Assembly: GCA_003246365.1 (NCBI GenBank)
Contig: QKAN01000095.1
Coordinates: 1-53,253, forward strand
Direction of reading: 5' to 3'
DNA from: Clostridia bacterium
Lineage (GTDB): Bacteria > Bacillota > Clostridia > Christensenellales > CAG-138
DNA: 53,253 nucleotides
Made by a program: the position numbers and the translations under genes. Each line of letters starts with the position of its first letter. The stretch's first letter is position 1. Below are positions 17,088 through 25,183 of this stretch, in pieces. A model generated the notes under the pieces. It worked only from the letters and a program-made list of their open reading frames with translations. It was not told where the DNA came from and searched no databases.

Positions 17088-18023
17088 ATGTACACAATTG
17101 TCCTGCTCGTTTTAATCGTCGCTTCACTCGCCTACTTTTTTGTGCCCAGTTTTCTTGTTGCAAAAAAAGTTCTGCATCCGCGCGCAAAAACGCTGGATGA
17201 TGTAAAACGCCTGCACGAAGAAGACGATATCTTTCAACCCGAATTTTTGAACGGAACCAAAAAAGAAGAGCTCACGCTCAAGTCAAACTTTGGTTACGAT
17301 ATTTATGCGTTTGTCATCTATAACCAAAAACCGAGCAACCATGTCGTCATTTTAAGCCATGGTGTAACCTGCCGTAGCGAACTCATGTTTCGCTACTTGA
17401 AAATCTTTCTGGACGCCGGATATAACGTGATGTTTTTAGATCACCGATGCCACGGGCGAACTGGTGGTCCATCGGTCAGTTATGGCTATTTCGAAAAATA
17501 TGATCTTCTAAAAGCCATATTGTGGGCAAAAGCACATTTTTCTGGAAAGATCGGGCTCCATGGCGAAAGCATGGGCGCGGCAATTTCCATGATGGCTGCG
17601 GGGCTTGCCGATGTAGATTTTTTAATCGAAGACTGCGGCTACTCGTCGTTTGCCGAGGAGTTGCGATACAATTTGATCGTCACCCCGGGAACGCGAGAAT
17701 TGATTCATTATCCATCCTCTCGGCTCATCATTCGCATTCGGGGGCATTACGATGTTGAAAAGGTTTGCCCTGCCGAAGCTGTAGCGGACACTTCTATGCC
17801 GATCTTAATCATCCACGGAACCGAGGATTCATACGTCCCGTTTTCCATGGCAGAAACAATATTCAACGCAATACAACATAACCGCAAACATATTTACGCA
17901 CCGAAAACCGGACACGCGTATGCGGTTAAATATGACACGGTTGCATATAAGCATCAAATTGACAGTTTTTTGAAAAAATATGATTGCTACTTCGGGACGG
18001 AAATCAACGTCGAAGACGTCTGA
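17088..18023 (+). CDS. membrane-anchored alpha/beta hydrolase
   Basis: About 311 residues. A hydrophobic N-terminal segment (residues 2-22) precedes an alpha/beta-hydrolase fold of the serine aminopeptidase/BAAT-like group: oxyanion region LSHGVTCRSE, FLDHRCHGRTGG, nucleophile GLHGESMGAA, Asp in IHGTEDSYVPF and His in TGHAYAVKYD. All three catalytic residues are present. I start at ATG 17088 behind AAAGGAAGGA. In this setting it might remove acyl or ester groups from xylan fragments, but family members are too varied to assign a substrate. It follows the symporter after an intercistronic hairpin. Confidence 0.82.
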   Translation: MYTIVLLVLIVASLAYFFVPSFLVAKKVLHPRAKTLDDVKRLHEEDDIFQPEFLNGTKKEELTLKSNFGYDIYAFVIYNQKPSNHVVILSHGVTCRSELMFRYLKIFLDAGYNVMFLDHRCHGRTGGPSVSYGYFEKYDLLKAILWAKAHFSGKIGLHGESMGAAISMMAAGLADVDFLIEDCGYSSFAEELRYNLIVTPGTRELIHYPSSRLIIRIRGHYDVEKVCPAEAVADTSMPILIIHGTEDSYVPFSMAETIFNAIQHNRKHIYAPKTGHAYAVKYDTVAYKHQIDSFLKKYDCYFGTEINVEDV

Positions 18024-18061
18024 AGTAAAAATCATCCGTTGGTGTTGTTATAGCAGCACTT

Positions 18062-18979
18062 TTATTGGAAAGAATCTGTATATCTGTCGTCCAGCGAATG
18101 ATTGCTGACAGACAAATAACTCTTCCGGTAATTTGTCGGTGAAATCATTTTTTGATCTTTGAATACGCGGTTAAACGTGCTGATGCTGCTAAACCCGCTC
18201 ATCAACGCTACGTCAATTACGCTTAACTCAAAATTTGCGAGCAGCGCTTCTGCGTGCTCAATCCGCAAGTTATTCAAATACTGGTGAAATGTTGTGTGCG
18301 TAAATTCCTTGAACAATCTCGTGAAGTGATATTTGCTGAATCCAAAATGATTCGCAACGTCCGTCAGCGAAATATCCTGTGTGAAATGTTCGTTGATATA
18401 TCGGCAAATATCCAGAAGTTTTCTAACATGTTCGTTGTTCTTCCTGCGTACCGTTGTGTGTGTTTCATCTGATTTTCGTTGATAGATTTCATGTTTCAAC
18501 AAGATTAGATATATCTGAATAAAGTAGCTGTAAATGGTCGCTTCGCGCAAAATTGCGTTGTCATTATATTCTCGGATTATCTCTTTGGCAAAATCATAAC
18601 ACTTTTGATGTGCCTCTTTGTGCGTCGCCGGCGACATGACCAGAACCGGTGGCAGCAAGTTGATCATCGTGTCGAATTCATTCAGGTTGTAAAGTAACGT
18701 CAGGTCGAATTGCATGAAAATTCGAGTGCCTGGCGTTTTTGGCGCAATTAGGCGGTGCAGCGCTCCGGAATTAATGAAGCAAAGATCGTTGGGTTGCAGT
18801 TCGTATACTTGGTTTCCGTTGACAACCTGATAGCTGTTTTCCAACGGAAGAACAATCTCCACCCCGGTGTGCCAATGTAGAGGATAATCCTCGCAGCTTG
18901 TATTTTTGTAAATACGAAACTTCGGAATCCCTTTTAAATCGTCCGGGATGATCGTCCCGTTCATTGTAGACAACGACAT
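18062..18979 (-). CDS. AraC-family regulator with cupin sensor domain
   Basis: 305 residues. The N-terminal cupin barrel (HWHTGVEIVLPLENSYQVVNG, LQPNDLCFINSGALHRL) is the sugar-sensing arm seen in AraC/MelR-type proteins. The C-terminal 100 residues hold both helix-turn-helices (ISLTDVANHFGFSKYHFTRLFKEF and VIDVALMSGFSSISTFNRVFK) with a family-typical SPTNYRK end. The start ATG has GGAG about 8 nt upstream. It is divergent from the GH67 gene, separated by 349 bp, and probably controls it in response to an imported uronic acid or oligosaccharide. Confidence 0.88.
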   Translation of the reverse strand: MSLSTMNGTIIPDDLKGIPKFRIYKNTSCEDYPLHWHTGVEIVLPLENSYQVVNGNQVYELQPNDLCFINSGALHRLIAPKTPGTRIFMQFDLTLLYNLNEFDTMINLLPPVLVMSPATHKEAHQKCYDFAKEIIREYNDNAILREATIYSYFIQIYLILLKHEIYQRKSDETHTTVRRKNNEHVRKLLDICRYINEHFTQDISLTDVANHFGFSKYHFTRLFKEFTHTTFHQYLNNLRIEHAEALLANFELSVIDVALMSGFSSISTFNRVFKDQKMISPTNYRKSYLSVSNHSLDDRYTDSFQ

Positions 18980-19328
18980 GTTTTCTCTCCGAATTCGTAG
19001 ATCTGTTGAATTTGCACTTCACAGGATATGCGTTTTGATTTTCTGCGCAAAAAATGCTCATCATTTTCCGCGCTGCTTACGTTTTTATTTTACAATCGAA
19101 CCCTTCTAAAGTCCAGATTATATCGTTGGAAACAGCATGTTGTACTACAGATGCGAATATTACATATGCGTTATTTTCTTTTGCAGAGTACCCGCAATAT
19201 TTGAGCAAATCACCGCAAGCTTTCAGTAGAATGTTTCCCCTCATTGCAGTAAGATTCAAACGCTAGAAGTATTTCATGGCTGTTTAAAAATGCGTTTTGT
19301 TCAGCCAAAGAAACAGGAGTGACCGCAC
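18980..19328. promoter_or_regulatory. divergent intergenic region between AraC regulator and alpha-glucuronidase
   Basis: It must hold both promoters but no strong -35/-10 pair is evident. A weak candidate TTGCGC/TATCCT reads into the AraC gene. The 15-mer ATTTTACAATCGAAC (19087-19101) matches ATTTTACAATCTAAC (12949-12963) of the methyltransferase promoter region with one mismatch, hinting at shared control. Confidence 0.4.
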
Positions 19329-21326
19329 ATGGAATGGGAACAGTGCTGGCTCAATTATCACAAAGTTGACTATAAAACATCCCCTGCTTTTCAACATATT
19401 TATCATAACAGCGATGATTGTCGTGTTCTTTCTGCCGTCCAAGAGTTAAAAACGGGTCTTTCCGCAATGCTCGACATTACTCCTTTTAGTTCAAATCAAC
19501 AACCGGAGCGTACGCAGCAATCGATTCAATTGGTTATCCTGACGGATCAACTGGATCGATATGGATTGGAAGGGTACGAGATCGCCCTCGACGGCAACAA
19601 CATAAAGATTCTTGCGGCTACTGGCGCAGGAATCCTATACGGTTCTTTTTCTCTGTTGCGCGGAATCGCTGCTTCCGTTCCTCTAGAACAGCTATGCGGT
19701 ATCGACCAACCTTCCGCGCCTCTTCGCATGTTGAATCATTGGGACAATCTCGACGGCAGTATCGAACGCGGATATGCCGGCAATTCGTTTTTCTTTCAGG
19801 ATTCCAATGTTTTAGTCAATAGCCGAACCCGCGATTATGCCAGACTCGTCAGCTCTATCGGCATCGATGCGGTTGTCATCAATAACGTAAACGTCGTCAA
19901 CGATGCAATTTCTTTAGTCACTCCAAGATATTATGATTCTCTGAAAAAGCTATCAACTACATTTGAAGCGTACGGAATCAAGTTGTTCTTGAGTCTTGAT
20001 TTTTCAGCTCCAATCGATTTGAACGCTTTGGAAACCGCTGATCCGTTCGATGAGAAGGTTCAGTCTTGGTGGAATCGTAAAATGCAGGAAATATTTTCCG
20101 CTGTTCCGAATTTAGGCGGCTTTTTGATTAAAGCGGATTCGGAAGGACGGCCCGGCCCGTTTTCCTATGGCAGAACACATGCGGACGGCGCAAATATGCT
20201 TGCCAGAGCGGTCGCACCCTTTGGCGGGTCTATCATTTGGCGTTGTTTTGTCTATGACTGCCAGCAGGACTGGCGCGATAAAAGTTCGGACAGGGCAAAA
20301 TCTGGCTATGATAATTTCATGCCTTTGGACGGACAATTTCTGGACAATGTCGCCCTGCAAATAAAAAACGGTCCCATGGACTTTCAGGTACGCGAACCCG
20401 TTTCTCCTCTTCTCGGCGCAATGCAGCAGACAAACCAGATTCTCGAAGTTCAAATTACGCAAGAATACACAGGGCAGCAGAAGCACGTCTGCTATTTGGT
20501 TCCAATGTGGCGAGAGATTCTTCAATTTCACACATACTGCCAAGCAAACAACGATAGAGTTGAAGATGTGATCAGCGGAAAAACATATGGAAATCAACTT
20601 TGCGGCATGGCAGCGGTCGCAAACACGGGCAATGAACCGAACTGGACGGGGAGCGATCTTGCGGCGGCAAATCTCTATGGTTACGGTCGATTGAGTTGGA
20701 ATGCAAATTTATCCTCGGAACAAATCGCATCTGAGTGGATTCAGTTGACGTTTTCTGCAAATCCAAGTGTCGTTCGCGCAATCTCCGATATTCTTATTTC
20801 ATCTTGGCCTGCGTATGAAAAATATACGAGTCCACTCGGAATCGGTTGGATGGTCAATCCCGGCCATCACTTCGGCCCTAATGTGGACGGGTATGAGTAT
20901 GACCGTTGGGGTACTTATCACAGAGCAGATTTCGAAGCAATCGGCGTTGACAGAACTTCTGGAGGTACCGGATATACCCGGCAATATTTCTCACCGAATT
21001 TTGAAACCTATGACGACGTAGATACTTGTCCGGAAGAGTTGTTGCTGTTCTTTCATCGCGTGAATTACCACTACATCCTCAAATCCGGTAAAACGTTGCT
21101 TCAACATATTTACGACACGCATTTCGAAGGTGTCGACGACGTTCGACGCATGATTTCGCAATGGAACAGCATTCATGGTTTGATCGATGAAACAGTCTTT
21201 CAACGGACGCTGGAACGTCTGAATTTTCAGTTGGAGCACGCTATGCTCTGGCGCGATGAAATCAACACATATTTCTATCGAAAAACCGGAATCCGCGACA
21301 AGCACGGCAGAACCATCGTATCGTAG
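19329..21326 (+). CDS. aguA: GH67 alpha-glucuronidase
   Basis: 665 residues, close to the 670-700 of cytoplasmic GH67 enzymes. Signature blocks: PLRMLNHWDNLDGSIERGYAG, the acid Glu272 in KADSEGRPGPFSYGRTHADGAN, FMPLDGQFLDNV (catalytic Asp) and FQVREPVSPL (catalytic Glu), then ISSWPAYEKYTSPLGIGWM. No signal peptide. GH67 enzymes release D-glucuronic or 4-O-methyl-D-glucuronic acid from the non-reducing end of small xylo-oligosaccharides. The start ATG follows ACAGGAG by 9 nt. It is followed by a second UroD-type methyltransferase gene in the same direction, an unusual pairing. Confidence 0.95.
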   Translation: MEWEQCWLNYHKVDYKTSPAFQHIYHNSDDCRVLSAVQELKTGLSAMLDITPFSSNQQPERTQQSIQLVILTDQLDRYGLEGYEIALDGNNIKILAATGAGILYGSFSLLRGIAASVPLEQLCGIDQPSAPLRMLNHWDNLDGSIERGYAGNSFFFQDSNVLVNSRTRDYARLVSSIGIDAVVINNVNVVNDAISLVTPRYYDSLKKLSTTFEAYGIKLFLSLDFSAPIDLNALETADPFDEKVQSWWNRKMQEIFSAVPNLGGFLIKADSEGRPGPFSYGRTHADGANMLARAVAPFGGSIIWRCFVYDCQQDWRDKSSDRAKSGYDNFMPLDGQFLDNVALQIKNGPMDFQVREPVSPLLGAMQQTNQILEVQITQEYTGQQKHVCYLVPMWREILQFHTYCQANNDRVEDVISGKTYGNQLCGMAAVANTGNEPNWTGSDLAAANLYGYGRLSWNANLSSEQIASEWIQLTFSANPSVVRAISDILISSWPAYEKYTSPLGIGWMVNPGHHFGPNVDGYEYDRWGTYHRADFEAIGVDRTSGGTGYTRQYFSPNFETYDDVDTCPEELLLFFHRVNYHYILKSGKTLLQHIYDTHFEGVDDVRRMISQWNSIHGLIDETVFQRTLERLNFQLEHAMLWRDEINTYFYRKTGIRDKHGRTIVS

Positions 21327-21416
21327 CCTTCAAATTCTTTAGAGGATATTCCCGCTGGCTCAGAGAGAAGATGCGGCATCCAGCACATGATTTTGCAATA
21401 CAAAGAGAGGTATTAT

Positions 21417-22466
21417 ATGAATCAAAGCGAATGGGAAAGATTGCAAAAAGCAATCAAACGCGAAAACGAATTCCCTGAAACCGCCTTAATCGTCGACAGT
21501 CCGTGGATTCCCGGATATTGCGGTCATGGTGTAATCGATTTTCTGGCGCGCCAAAACGTTTGGATGCAGGATTATGAAAAAATCAAGGCAGATTTCCCCG
21601 GCGCTATTTTTGTGCCGGACTATTGGGTCGAATTCGGCATGGCAACGGAACCTTCCAGCTTTGGTTGCCGGGTGGAGTTTTTTCAGAATAATCTTCCGGT
21701 CGTTCATCATCTTTTTTCCTCAATTGATGATTTTGAGCCATCGCAGATTAAACTGCCAAATCCGAAAACAAGCGGATTAGCGCCGATTGCTTTGAACCTG
21801 CAACATCAAGTTCAGGAAACGCTGCATGAGCGCGGAGAAGATACATACATCGTCTCTACCCGCGGGCCGCTTACCCTCGCTTCCCACCTAATTGAACTAA
21901 CGGAATTGTTGGTCGGCGTAAAGATTGAGCCAGACAAAGTTCACGCAATACTTCGTGTAACCAGCGACTATTGCATTCAATGGTTAAATGCGCAACTAGA
22001 AAATGTGAAAACGGCGAAGGCAATCCTTGTGCTTGATGATGTAACCGGTTTTCTGGGCGAGGCGGATTACCTTGCGTTCGCGCATCCGTATTTGAAAAAG
22101 ATATACGATGCATTCCCGGAAATGCTTCATCTGTTTCATAACGACACCGATTCTGACGTCTGCTTTTCGCATCTGCCGGAGCTCGGCGTCGACCTGTTTA
22201 ATTTCACGCATAAAAAAAGCATTTCTCATACACGCGCAAAAATTGGCGATCGGGTTTGCTTGATGGGAAATGTTCCGCCTATGGCACTCGTTCGCGATTC
22301 GCCGGATATTGTGCGCGATTTAACAAAAAACGTTATCGCGGACTATTATGCTGCAAACGGAGGCAGCTATGCGGGATTGTTGGTGAGCCCAGGCGGCGGC
22401 GTTCCGATGGGTGCAACACGCGAGAACATCGCCGCTATGATAGAAGCAGCGCAATCATACCGTTGA
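21417..22466 (+). CDS. UroD-fold methyltransferase-like protein lacking the zinc Cys ligands
   Basis: About 349 residues, UroD/MtaA-like fold: STRGPLTLASHLIELTELLVG, ILVLDDVTGFLGEADYLAF, VCLMGNVPPMALVRDS, SPGGGVPMGATRENIAAMIEA. In zinc-dependent MtaA/MtbA the motifs are H-x-C-G-N and SPGC; here they read H238-LF-H241-ND and SPGG, so both Cys are gone. That argues against a thiol-activating MtaA role and for either a corrinoid methyltransferase acting on an O-methyl substrate or a different UroD-fold activity. I start it at ATG 21417, 6 nt after AGAGAGG. It directly follows GH67 (90 bp gap). Confidence 0.8.
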   Translation: MNQSEWERLQKAIKRENEFPETALIVDSPWIPGYCGHGVIDFLARQNVWMQDYEKIKADFPGAIFVPDYWVEFGMATEPSSFGCRVEFFQNNLPVVHHLFSSIDDFEPSQIKLPNPKTSGLAPIALNLQHQVQETLHERGEDTYIVSTRGPLTLASHLIELTELLVGVKIEPDKVHAILRVTSDYCIQWLNAQLENVKTAKAILVLDDVTGFLGEADYLAFAHPYLKKIYDAFPEMLHLFHNDTDSDVCFSHLPELGVDLFNFTHKKSISHTRAKIGDRVCLMGNVPPMALVRDSPDIVRDLTKNVIADYYAANGGSYAGLLVSPGGGVPMGATRENIAAMIEAAQSYR

Positions 22467-22509
22467 TCAGCATTTGCCGGCATTTAACGAATCAATATTG
22501 GGAGATCTC

Positions 22510-23244
22510 ATGCTCTGTTACCAGCAACTAGTCGAAAAGCAACCTGCTATTTTGGCGTATTCAAAGTCTGTTCCTTCTGATTTGGACGGCCATTTTTCTG
22601 TTCGTAACATTCCGGCAAAATCTACCATTCTTGAAAAAGGTTCAGATATTGAAAACATCGGCATCCTTCTTTCGGGAACCTATCGCGCAGTTGACGAAGG
22701 AAAAAACGGCGAGCAATTCGTAGTTGAAAAAAGAGAAGCAGTTGCTTTTATCGGAGCTTTGGCCTGTCAGGCCGGTGCGGCAAAAGCGGCATGTCGATAT
22801 GAATCTATAACCGATTGCGAAATTGCCTTTCTGCAAACAGAAAAATTCTGCAAATGGCTCTTTGGCGATGCGCATTTCTATAAAAAATTGAATACAGAAT
22901 ATCTAAGGAAATTGTATTCTTTTTTAAACGATACATGGCCGGAATTGTGCTATTCTTCCACAAAGTACACCTTTTACATTTATATCCTAGAAGGTGTTAC
23001 AACCGAAATCGTCGATGGAACCCCAGTCTATATCCTAAAGAAAACCAGATCCGAAATTTCCGACGAAACCGGAATTTCAGTTCGTACGATTACGCGAACC
23101 GTCGGCAAATTTGTGCAAGACGGCGCGGTGTCAATTTTACATGGAAAAATCTACATGTCACAATCGCAATACAAAAAGAAAAATCACTTCCTCGAATACT
23201 ATAAACAACTATATAAAAACGGGCGCAACTCTTCTCCCGTGTGA
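22510..23244 (+). CDS. Crp/Fnr-family transcriptional regulator
   Basis: About 244 residues. The N-terminal half is a cyclic-nucleotide-binding-like jelly roll (IPAKSTILEKGSDIENIGILLSGTYRAVDEGKNGEQFVVEKRE), the C-terminal part a winged helix with recognition helix SEISDETGISVRTITRTVGKFVQDGAV. There is no Fnr-type N-terminal Cys cluster; the ligand is unknown. ATG 22510, 5 nt after GGAG, is preferred to a TTG 36 bp upstream. It starts 43 bp after the UroD-type gene and is probably co-transcribed, so it may tune the glucuronate/demethylation genes. Confidence 0.82.
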   Translation: MLCYQQLVEKQPAILAYSKSVPSDLDGHFSVRNIPAKSTILEKGSDIENIGILLSGTYRAVDEGKNGEQFVVEKREAVAFIGALACQAGAAKAACRYESITDCEIAFLQTEKFCKWLFGDAHFYKKLNTEYLRKLYSFLNDTWPELCYSSTKYTFYIYILEGVTTEIVDGTPVYILKKTRSEISDETGISVRTITRTVGKFVQDGAVSILHGKIYMSQSQYKKKNHFLEYYKQLYKNGRNSSPV

Positions 23245-23398
23245 GACTTCATTGCGCAGAACTCCATATTTCATTAAAATTTTTAATATAAATGAGCGAA
23301 CATCCCATTTGAGGTTTACAAGAAACGTGCACTTCCCATATTTTTAAATAGAACATAACCATGTTCTGTTTAAAACATTTCAAGGAGGCTGTACACAA

Positions 23399-23563
23399 AT
23401 GAATGCACCAAAAAAACTAACCTTCCTCATCGCGTTGGTACTTGGCGTCTTAGGCGTCGTCGGCTCTTTTATCTCCATCCCGATTGTTTCCGGCATCGCT
23501 TTTTGGCTGCTTGCCGCCGGATGGCTTTTGATGATTCTCGGCTGTTTCCTCAAAGGTCTGTAA
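23399..23563 (+). CDS. small two-helix membrane protein (54 aa)
   Basis: A 54-residue frame from ATG 23399 to TAA 23561-23563, with AAGGAGG at 23382-23388. It begins MNAPKKLTF and consists almost wholly of two hydrophobic helices (about 8-28 and 29-50), ending FLKGL. The excellent ribosome binding site and positive-inside start support real translation. No function can be given. It follows the Crp/Fnr gene by 154 bp. Confidence 0.7.
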   Translation: MNAPKKLTFLIALVLGVLGVVGSFISIPIVSGIAFWLLAAGWLLMILGCFLKGL

Positions 23564-23748
23564 GCGAACTATCCAGATTGATCCTTCTCCTTCAATTCAC
23601 AGGAGAATGAATAACTGGACAAATCGATTCAGGTTGCGCGAACCAAAATATGAGTGAGCACCGTGTCCGAAATGAACAGTTAACTTCTTGCATTTTCGCC
23701 CCCACAAGCAAAATGTCTGATTTTCCCCCGTCATTCTCCGCGTGATAT
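23564..23748 (+). other. untranslated stretch before a strong terminator
   Basis: No open frame with a ribosome binding site. It probably is the 3' untranslated region of the small membrane protein transcript. Confidence 0.4.
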
Positions 23749-23776
23749 AAATGCCCGGTTTCCGGGCATTTTTTTG
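23749..23776 (+). terminator. intrinsic terminator
   Basis: AAATGCCCGG, 3-nt loop TTT, CCGGGCATTT with seven Ts. Ends the transcript that begins upstream of or within the glucuronidase segment. Confidence 0.9.
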
Positions 23777-23889
23777 TTTCGTGTGTTTTTTATTCGAGCG
23801 CTATGATTATGTTGTTATCAATATCCGCAAATTTCACTGTTTTCGATTTTTGCAATCATAAAAAATCACAGTTGCCTTCCAGATTTCAC

Positions 23890-23919
23890 TTGTACAATCC
23901 CTGAGAATTCGTGTAAAAT
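23890..23919 (+). promoter_or_regulatory. promoter ahead of the structured leader
   Basis: TTGTAC (23890-23895), 18 nt, TAAAAT (23914-23919, with a TG two bases ahead). Start expected near 23926. Confidence 0.55.
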
Positions 23920-23958
23920 AGACGAGTTAATTCGCGCAGAGTATTTGGTTTTCGAAGC

Positions 23959-24020
23959 AACGAGTAGTGCAAGGCACGTAAGTCCAGTTGTGGCAGCTGT
24001 CTTGTCCCTCTCGTTTTTTT
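23959..24020 (+). ncRNA. structured leader RNA ending in a U-run, possible attenuator
   Basis: An outer stem AACGAG (23959-23964)/CTCGTT (24010-24015) encloses two small hairpins, GTGC-AAG-GCAC (23967-23977) and CAGTTG-TGG-CAGCTG (23985-23999), and is followed by seven Ts (24014-24020). This three-way junction with a U-run sits 65 bp before the DUF2798-type gene. It does not match any riboswitch class I know; it may be a riboswitch-like terminator or a short RNA. Confidence 0.45.
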
Positions 24021-24085
24021 GTGTATAAAAGCGGCAATGGATGAGCGGCAACCGATGAAGCGCAACATTAGAAAGGGTGAATCCA

Positions 24086-24625
24086 TTGCCAAATTCCAAG
24101 TTTCAAAAAACTGTCTTCGGTCTACTCATGTCCTATCTTATGGCTTACGGTATGGAAGTCTACAATGTCGCAATTCGCTTTGGTACGCATATATCCGCAG
24201 GCGGATTCAGCGATTTGTCCCCCATCGTCTTCTTAGAGGCCGCGAAAGAAGCGTCTTTCATGGGGCTGTTTGTGTTTGTTTTCTCCAGTTTGTTTGGCAA
24301 CCGTATCGGCGCTAGCTTTGCCGCGAAGCGCGTAGACCCATCTCGCGACAACCCGTATGTTTGTATGCTTTTACGTCAGGCGGGCACAATTGCTATCATG
24401 TGCCCAACCATGAGTCTCGTCGCATCGATTTTGTTTGGGGTAGTACTCGGCGGCGTGCAGCTTTCTCAGTTGCCTTCTCTTTGGATCGGCACGGTAATCA
24501 AGAATTATCCGATGGCGTTCTTCTGGAATATGTTTGGCGCAGCGCCGTTGACACGACTCTTGTTTCAGTTAATCTTTCAGCCGGATAAACGAAAAGCCGC
24601 AGCGCTAAACGAAGTAAGCGCATAA
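24086..24625 (+). CDS. DUF2798-like membrane protein
   Basis: About 179 residues with two related halves, each of about two membrane helices (FGLLMSYLMAYGMEVYNVAI and TIAIMCPTMSLVASILFGVVL), ending WNMFGAAPLTRLLFQLIF. This duplicated pattern matches DUF2798 proteins, whose function is unknown. Start: TTG 24086, 8 nt after AAAGGG; a GTG at 24077 overlaps the binding site and is unlikely. It has its own promoter and structured leader and ends in a terminator, so it is a single-gene unit. Confidence 0.7.
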   Translation: MPNSKFQKTVFGLLMSYLMAYGMEVYNVAIRFGTHISAGGFSDLSPIVFLEAAKEASFMGLFVFVFSSLFGNRIGASFAAKRVDPSRDNPYVCMLLRQAGTIAIMCPTMSLVASILFGVVLGGVQLSQLPSLWIGTVIKNYPMAFFWNMFGAAPLTRLLFQLIFQPDKRKAAALNEVSA

Positions 24626-24666
24626 CCATCTTCGATGCGTTTGATTTAAAACGTCAATTCCATAAT

Positions 24667-24697
24667 AAAAACAGGCACTTGAATGCCTGTTTTTTTA
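24667..24697 (+). terminator. intrinsic terminator of the DUF2798-like gene
   Basis: AAAAACAGGCA and TGCCTGTTTTTTT arms around a 6-nt loop. The A-tract on the left means it can also act for the convergent minus-strand cobalt transporter operon. Confidence 0.9.
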
Positions 24698-24740
24698 TTT
24701 TTGATATTGCGCTGATACCAAGCCGGAGACTTCGTCCGGC

Positions 24741-25166
24741 TTACGCTTGAATCGACTCTAAAATAGCGGCAAGTTTCTCATTCCCTGCCGTAAAATCAGC
24801 GATACTTTGATCAATCTGTTCCGCGGAAGAGTTTAGTCCCAGTTGTTCAAGTTGAGATTTCAGCTCTAAAAGCTCCGCGTTATGATGCGCATTGTGCTGG
24901 ATCATATAGTTCAGCAGCGCAACAGCTTCCGTCCGGTCGGTGTTGTCCGTTTCCGGATGCGTGTGCGTATGTTCGTCTTCATGCGCGTGGTCGTGGTCGT
25001 GCATGATCGTATGCGTGTGTTCGTGCGTGTGTACCGTCGCCGGATCCAGGCCTTCGTGCGTATGTGAATGCTCACCCGTATGGCTGTGCATATGCGTATG
25101 TTTCGTTTCGTGAACATGCTCGTGCGTGTGGTGCGCGCCGCTAGTGGCGTCAACAATATCATGCAT
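24741..25166 (-). CDS. histidine-rich metal-binding protein of the cobalt transporter operon
   Basis: 141 residues. Residues about 11-75 are packed with His in HxH patterns (HTHEHVHETKHTHMHSH, HTHEHTHTIMHDHDHAHED), followed by an acidic linker and a helical C-terminal domain (AVALLNYMIQHNAHHNAELLELKSQLEQLG). I start at ATG 25166, 8 nt after GGGAGGA. It lies 17 bp after the ATPase stop. Likely stores or passes Co2+/Ni2+ at the cytoplasmic side; the C-terminal helices resemble those of small proteins found with nickel/cobalt transporters. No signal peptide. Confidence 0.8.
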   Translation of the reverse strand: MHDIVDATSGAHHTHEHVHETKHTHMHSHTGEHSHTHEGLDPATVHTHEHTHTIMHDHDHAHEDEHTHTHPETDNTDRTEAVALLNYMIQHNAHHNAELLELKSQLEQLGLNSSAEQIDQSIADFTAGNEKLAAILESIQA

Positions 25167-25183
25167 AGACGATTCCTCCCGTT

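Noticed and set aside
21417-22466. True uroporphyrinogen decarboxylase for haem synthesis
   Set aside because: No other haem genes are near, and the context is GH67 and corrinoid genes; the sequence follows the MtaA-like pattern better.
24930-25160. GT/CA-rich low-complexity tract as a DNA repeat
   Set aside because: It is the coding sequence of the histidine-rich segment (CAT/CAC codons) of the protein at 24741-25166.
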